Shown here in pieces: positions 9,952 through 11,134 of a stretch of 11,134 nucleotides of DNA. Every line of letters starts with the position of its first letter. Position 1 is the stretch's first letter. This stretch comes from Heterostelium multicystogenum (lineage: Eukaryota > Evosea > Eumycetozoa > Acytosteliales > Acytosteliaceae), in contig RCNN01000537.1 in the NCBI GenBank assembly GCA_003667245.1, positions 1 through 11,134 on the forward strand, read 5' to 3'. Made by a program: the position numbers and the translations under genes. A model generated the notes under the pieces. It had not been told where the DNA came from. It did not search any database and was given only the letters and a program-made list of their open reading frames with translations.

Positions 9952-10357
9952 TCAATCATCTATTTCTTTAGAATTGTCTTTTTTAGTTCTTCTCTTTGGA
10001 GTTGATTTATCTTTGGTGCTAGCTTTTGTCTTTTTAATGTTGCTCTCTACCTTTGAAGTTGCACCTACTAACTTATCATATAACCTATTTGGAAGTCTAA
10101 AATGATGTTTCCAATAAATTATCGATAGTTTCTTTCGTTGAAGAAGGCAATTTCGAATGATTAAATCGCTTTGCTTTTAAATATAATTTAGGAATACCAT
10201 AAGTCTAAATGAATAGTATCATTAGTCAGCTAATGCTTTATAACATTCCTATAAATGTTGCTAAATAGGCTAATCAACAACATACCCTTGCAGCCGTATA
10301 AACTATATAACCTTTTTGGCAACTGCCAGCAATGCTAAAATTCATCCAAAGTGGCAT
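9952..10357 (-). CDS. Small protein of unknown function with a basic C-terminal tail
   Basis: I do not recognise this protein. A tentative start at 10357-10355 gives MPLWMNFSIAGSCQKG and then YIVYTAAR up to 10286. After an intron the frame continues as TYGIPKLYLKAKRFNHSK, then PSSTKETIDNLLETSF. It then meets a stop (10099-10097) that disappears if the TTTT run at 10102-10099 has one base too many. The next frame continues RLPNRLYDKLVGATSKVE and ends in a lysine-rich tail containing STPKRRTKKDNSKEIDD before TGA at 9954-9952. The tail resembles a nuclear localisation signal. The product would be about 107 residues, but more 5' exons are possible, because the start has only a generic AT-rich leader. 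That this region is coding is likely; the exact model is not certain. Confidence 0.5.
10205..10285 (-). other. Intron of the small unknown gene (81 nt)
   Basis: The donor GTATGT starts at 10285 and the acceptor CATTTAG ends at 10205, with CTGACTAATG as a possible branch point. Donor and acceptor match the vps13 introns exactly in style. Splicing is in phase 0, between AAR and TYGIP. Confidence 0.65.
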
Positions 10358-10793
10358 TATATATATATTTCACTTTCCAAAACAAATATACAAATATACA
10401 ACTATAAAATAAATAAATATAACGTATATATACATATATATAATCAATATATACAATTATATTACTTCTTATTAATAATTTAAAGATATAAATAACTGTT
10501 GTTATTATAACTGTTGCTGTTCCTTAATTGCAATCCTTTTAAATAGTTTTTGTATTATTAAAAATCTTTTAATTTTTAATTAATAGAGACGCGTTTTTAA
10601 TGATGTGGAATGAAGTTGTATGTCGTCTCGTTTTCATTTGAACACATCGATCTAACTTAACAAAAGTGTTATAAAAAATATTTTTTGCTGTCTGAAATGC
10701 TAATCTATGATCATCATTCAATATCGATATGTTTATGCTGTGATGCTTTGTTTATTTCATTATGTTATGTTAATAATATTCTATTTCTATTGT
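10358..10793. other. Intergenic region between the two right-hand genes
   Basis: Strongly AT-rich, with TA, ATAC and AAAT simple repeats (about 10358-10460). On the minus strand a 60-codon stretch without a stop (10751-10569) has no ATG at its head and no family I know, so I do not call it a gene. The region probably includes the 3' UTR of the gene ending at 10794 and the upstream region of the small gene. Confidence 0.5.
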
Positions 10794-10798
10794 TTATT
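10793..10798 (-). terminator. Possible polyadenylation signal AATAAA
   Basis: AATAAA on the minus strand overlaps the stop codon of the right-hand gene, and a second copy lies at 10751-10756, about 40 nt downstream. The second copy is at a more usual distance for 3' end formation. In DNA this AT-rich such hexamers are frequent, so this is suggestive only. Confidence 0.3.
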
Positions 10799-11134
10799 TC
10801 TTTGTTATGACCAATTCCTTTAAACTCTTTTCAGTTTCTGAAATCTGAGCATCTATATATTTTTCTTGATTCTATTATTTATAGGTAAAGACAATTAGTA
10901 ATTTAATTGAGATATATATTTATGAGGGATGTTGCTGATTTATACCATTAAACCTTTGACATCTTCTTCGTCTTTCTCTATTTGTTTTGTAAGTTCTTTT
11001 TTCAATGTATCTTTAGGGCAAAACCAAAAACCTGTATTATTATGTTGACAATATGTTTTATCGTTAGCTATTGATCATCGAATCGATGATGTAATGCCTA
11101 TAGTTGTTGTATGATACTAACATTTTTCCAACAG
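10794..11134 (-). CDS. 3' end of an unrecognised minus-strand gene (5' part outside window)
   Basis: I do not recognise this protein. From the right edge one frame reads VGKMLVSYNNYRHYIIDSMI, and then the open frame moves by one base near 11071-11072 to ANDKTYCQHNNTGFWFCP. It continues as a charged helix (KDTLKKELTKQIEKDEEDVK) to GLM at 10946. A likely intron (10945-10853) follows, then DAQISETEKSLKELVITKK and TAA at 10796-10794. The composition (aromatic and Cys-containing core, then a charged coiled-coil-like tail) is protein-like. The frame across the intron does not match without one further indel, so the end of the model is uncertain. Confidence 0.45.
10853..10945 (-). other. Probable intron in the right-hand gene (93 nt)
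   Basis: The donor GTATAA starts at 10945 and the acceptor ATATATAG ends at 10853, and the stretch between is AT-rich with stops in all frames. The donor differs slightly from the GTATGT used by the other introns, and the phase of the flanking exons is off by one base, so the boundaries are tentative. Confidence 0.4.

Noticed and set aside
10569..10751. 60-codon open minus-strand stretch containing LNDDHRLAFQTAKNIFYN
   Set aside because: No ATG at its head, no clear splice sites and no recognisable family; an open stretch of this length can occur by chance.

Overview
The window looks like nuclear DNA from an amoebozoan, most likely a dictyostelid social amoeba. The reasons are very AT-rich intergenic DNA with TTA and TATC microsatellites, short introns (60-86 nt) that share GTATGT donors and TTTAG acceptors, and N/S-rich linkers inside a conserved protein. 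The organism assignment is an inference.

Bases 1-8712 on the minus strand are one gene: the 5' and middle part of a giant VPS13-family bridge-like lipid-transfer protein. It starts at ATG 8712-8710 with a classical chorein N-terminus. It has three short introns (8497-8412, 7392-7333, 7103-7029) and then a 7-kb exon that runs off the left edge. About 2,825 residues are covered; the C-terminal part of the protein lies outside the window.

The main peculiarity is that this gene cannot be read in a single frame. I count about 26 places where the conserved protein continues in another frame. About 19 fit one extra base, about 7 fit one missing base (or two extra), and about half fall in homopolymer runs. 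No stop codon remains in the stitched frame apart from those made by the shifts, and the family-typical motifs are intact on both sides of each break. This fits uncorrected indel errors in a long-read or homopolymer-prone assembly much better than a decayed pseudogene. Programmed frameshifting or RNA editing is a remote alternative.

Bases 8713-9951 are about 1.2 kb of AT-rich intergenic DNA that should contain the vps13 promoter, with microsatellites, a 12-bp inverted repeat and a less AT-rich island. Bases 9952-10357 hold a small minus-strand gene of unknown function with one intron, a basic NLS-like tail and one frame break. Bases 10358-10793 are intergenic. Bases 10794-11134 hold the 3' end of another unrecognised minus-strand gene, probably with one intron. 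All three genes point the same way. Nothing indicates that they work together. I saw no mobile element, CRISPR array, rRNA or convincing tRNA.
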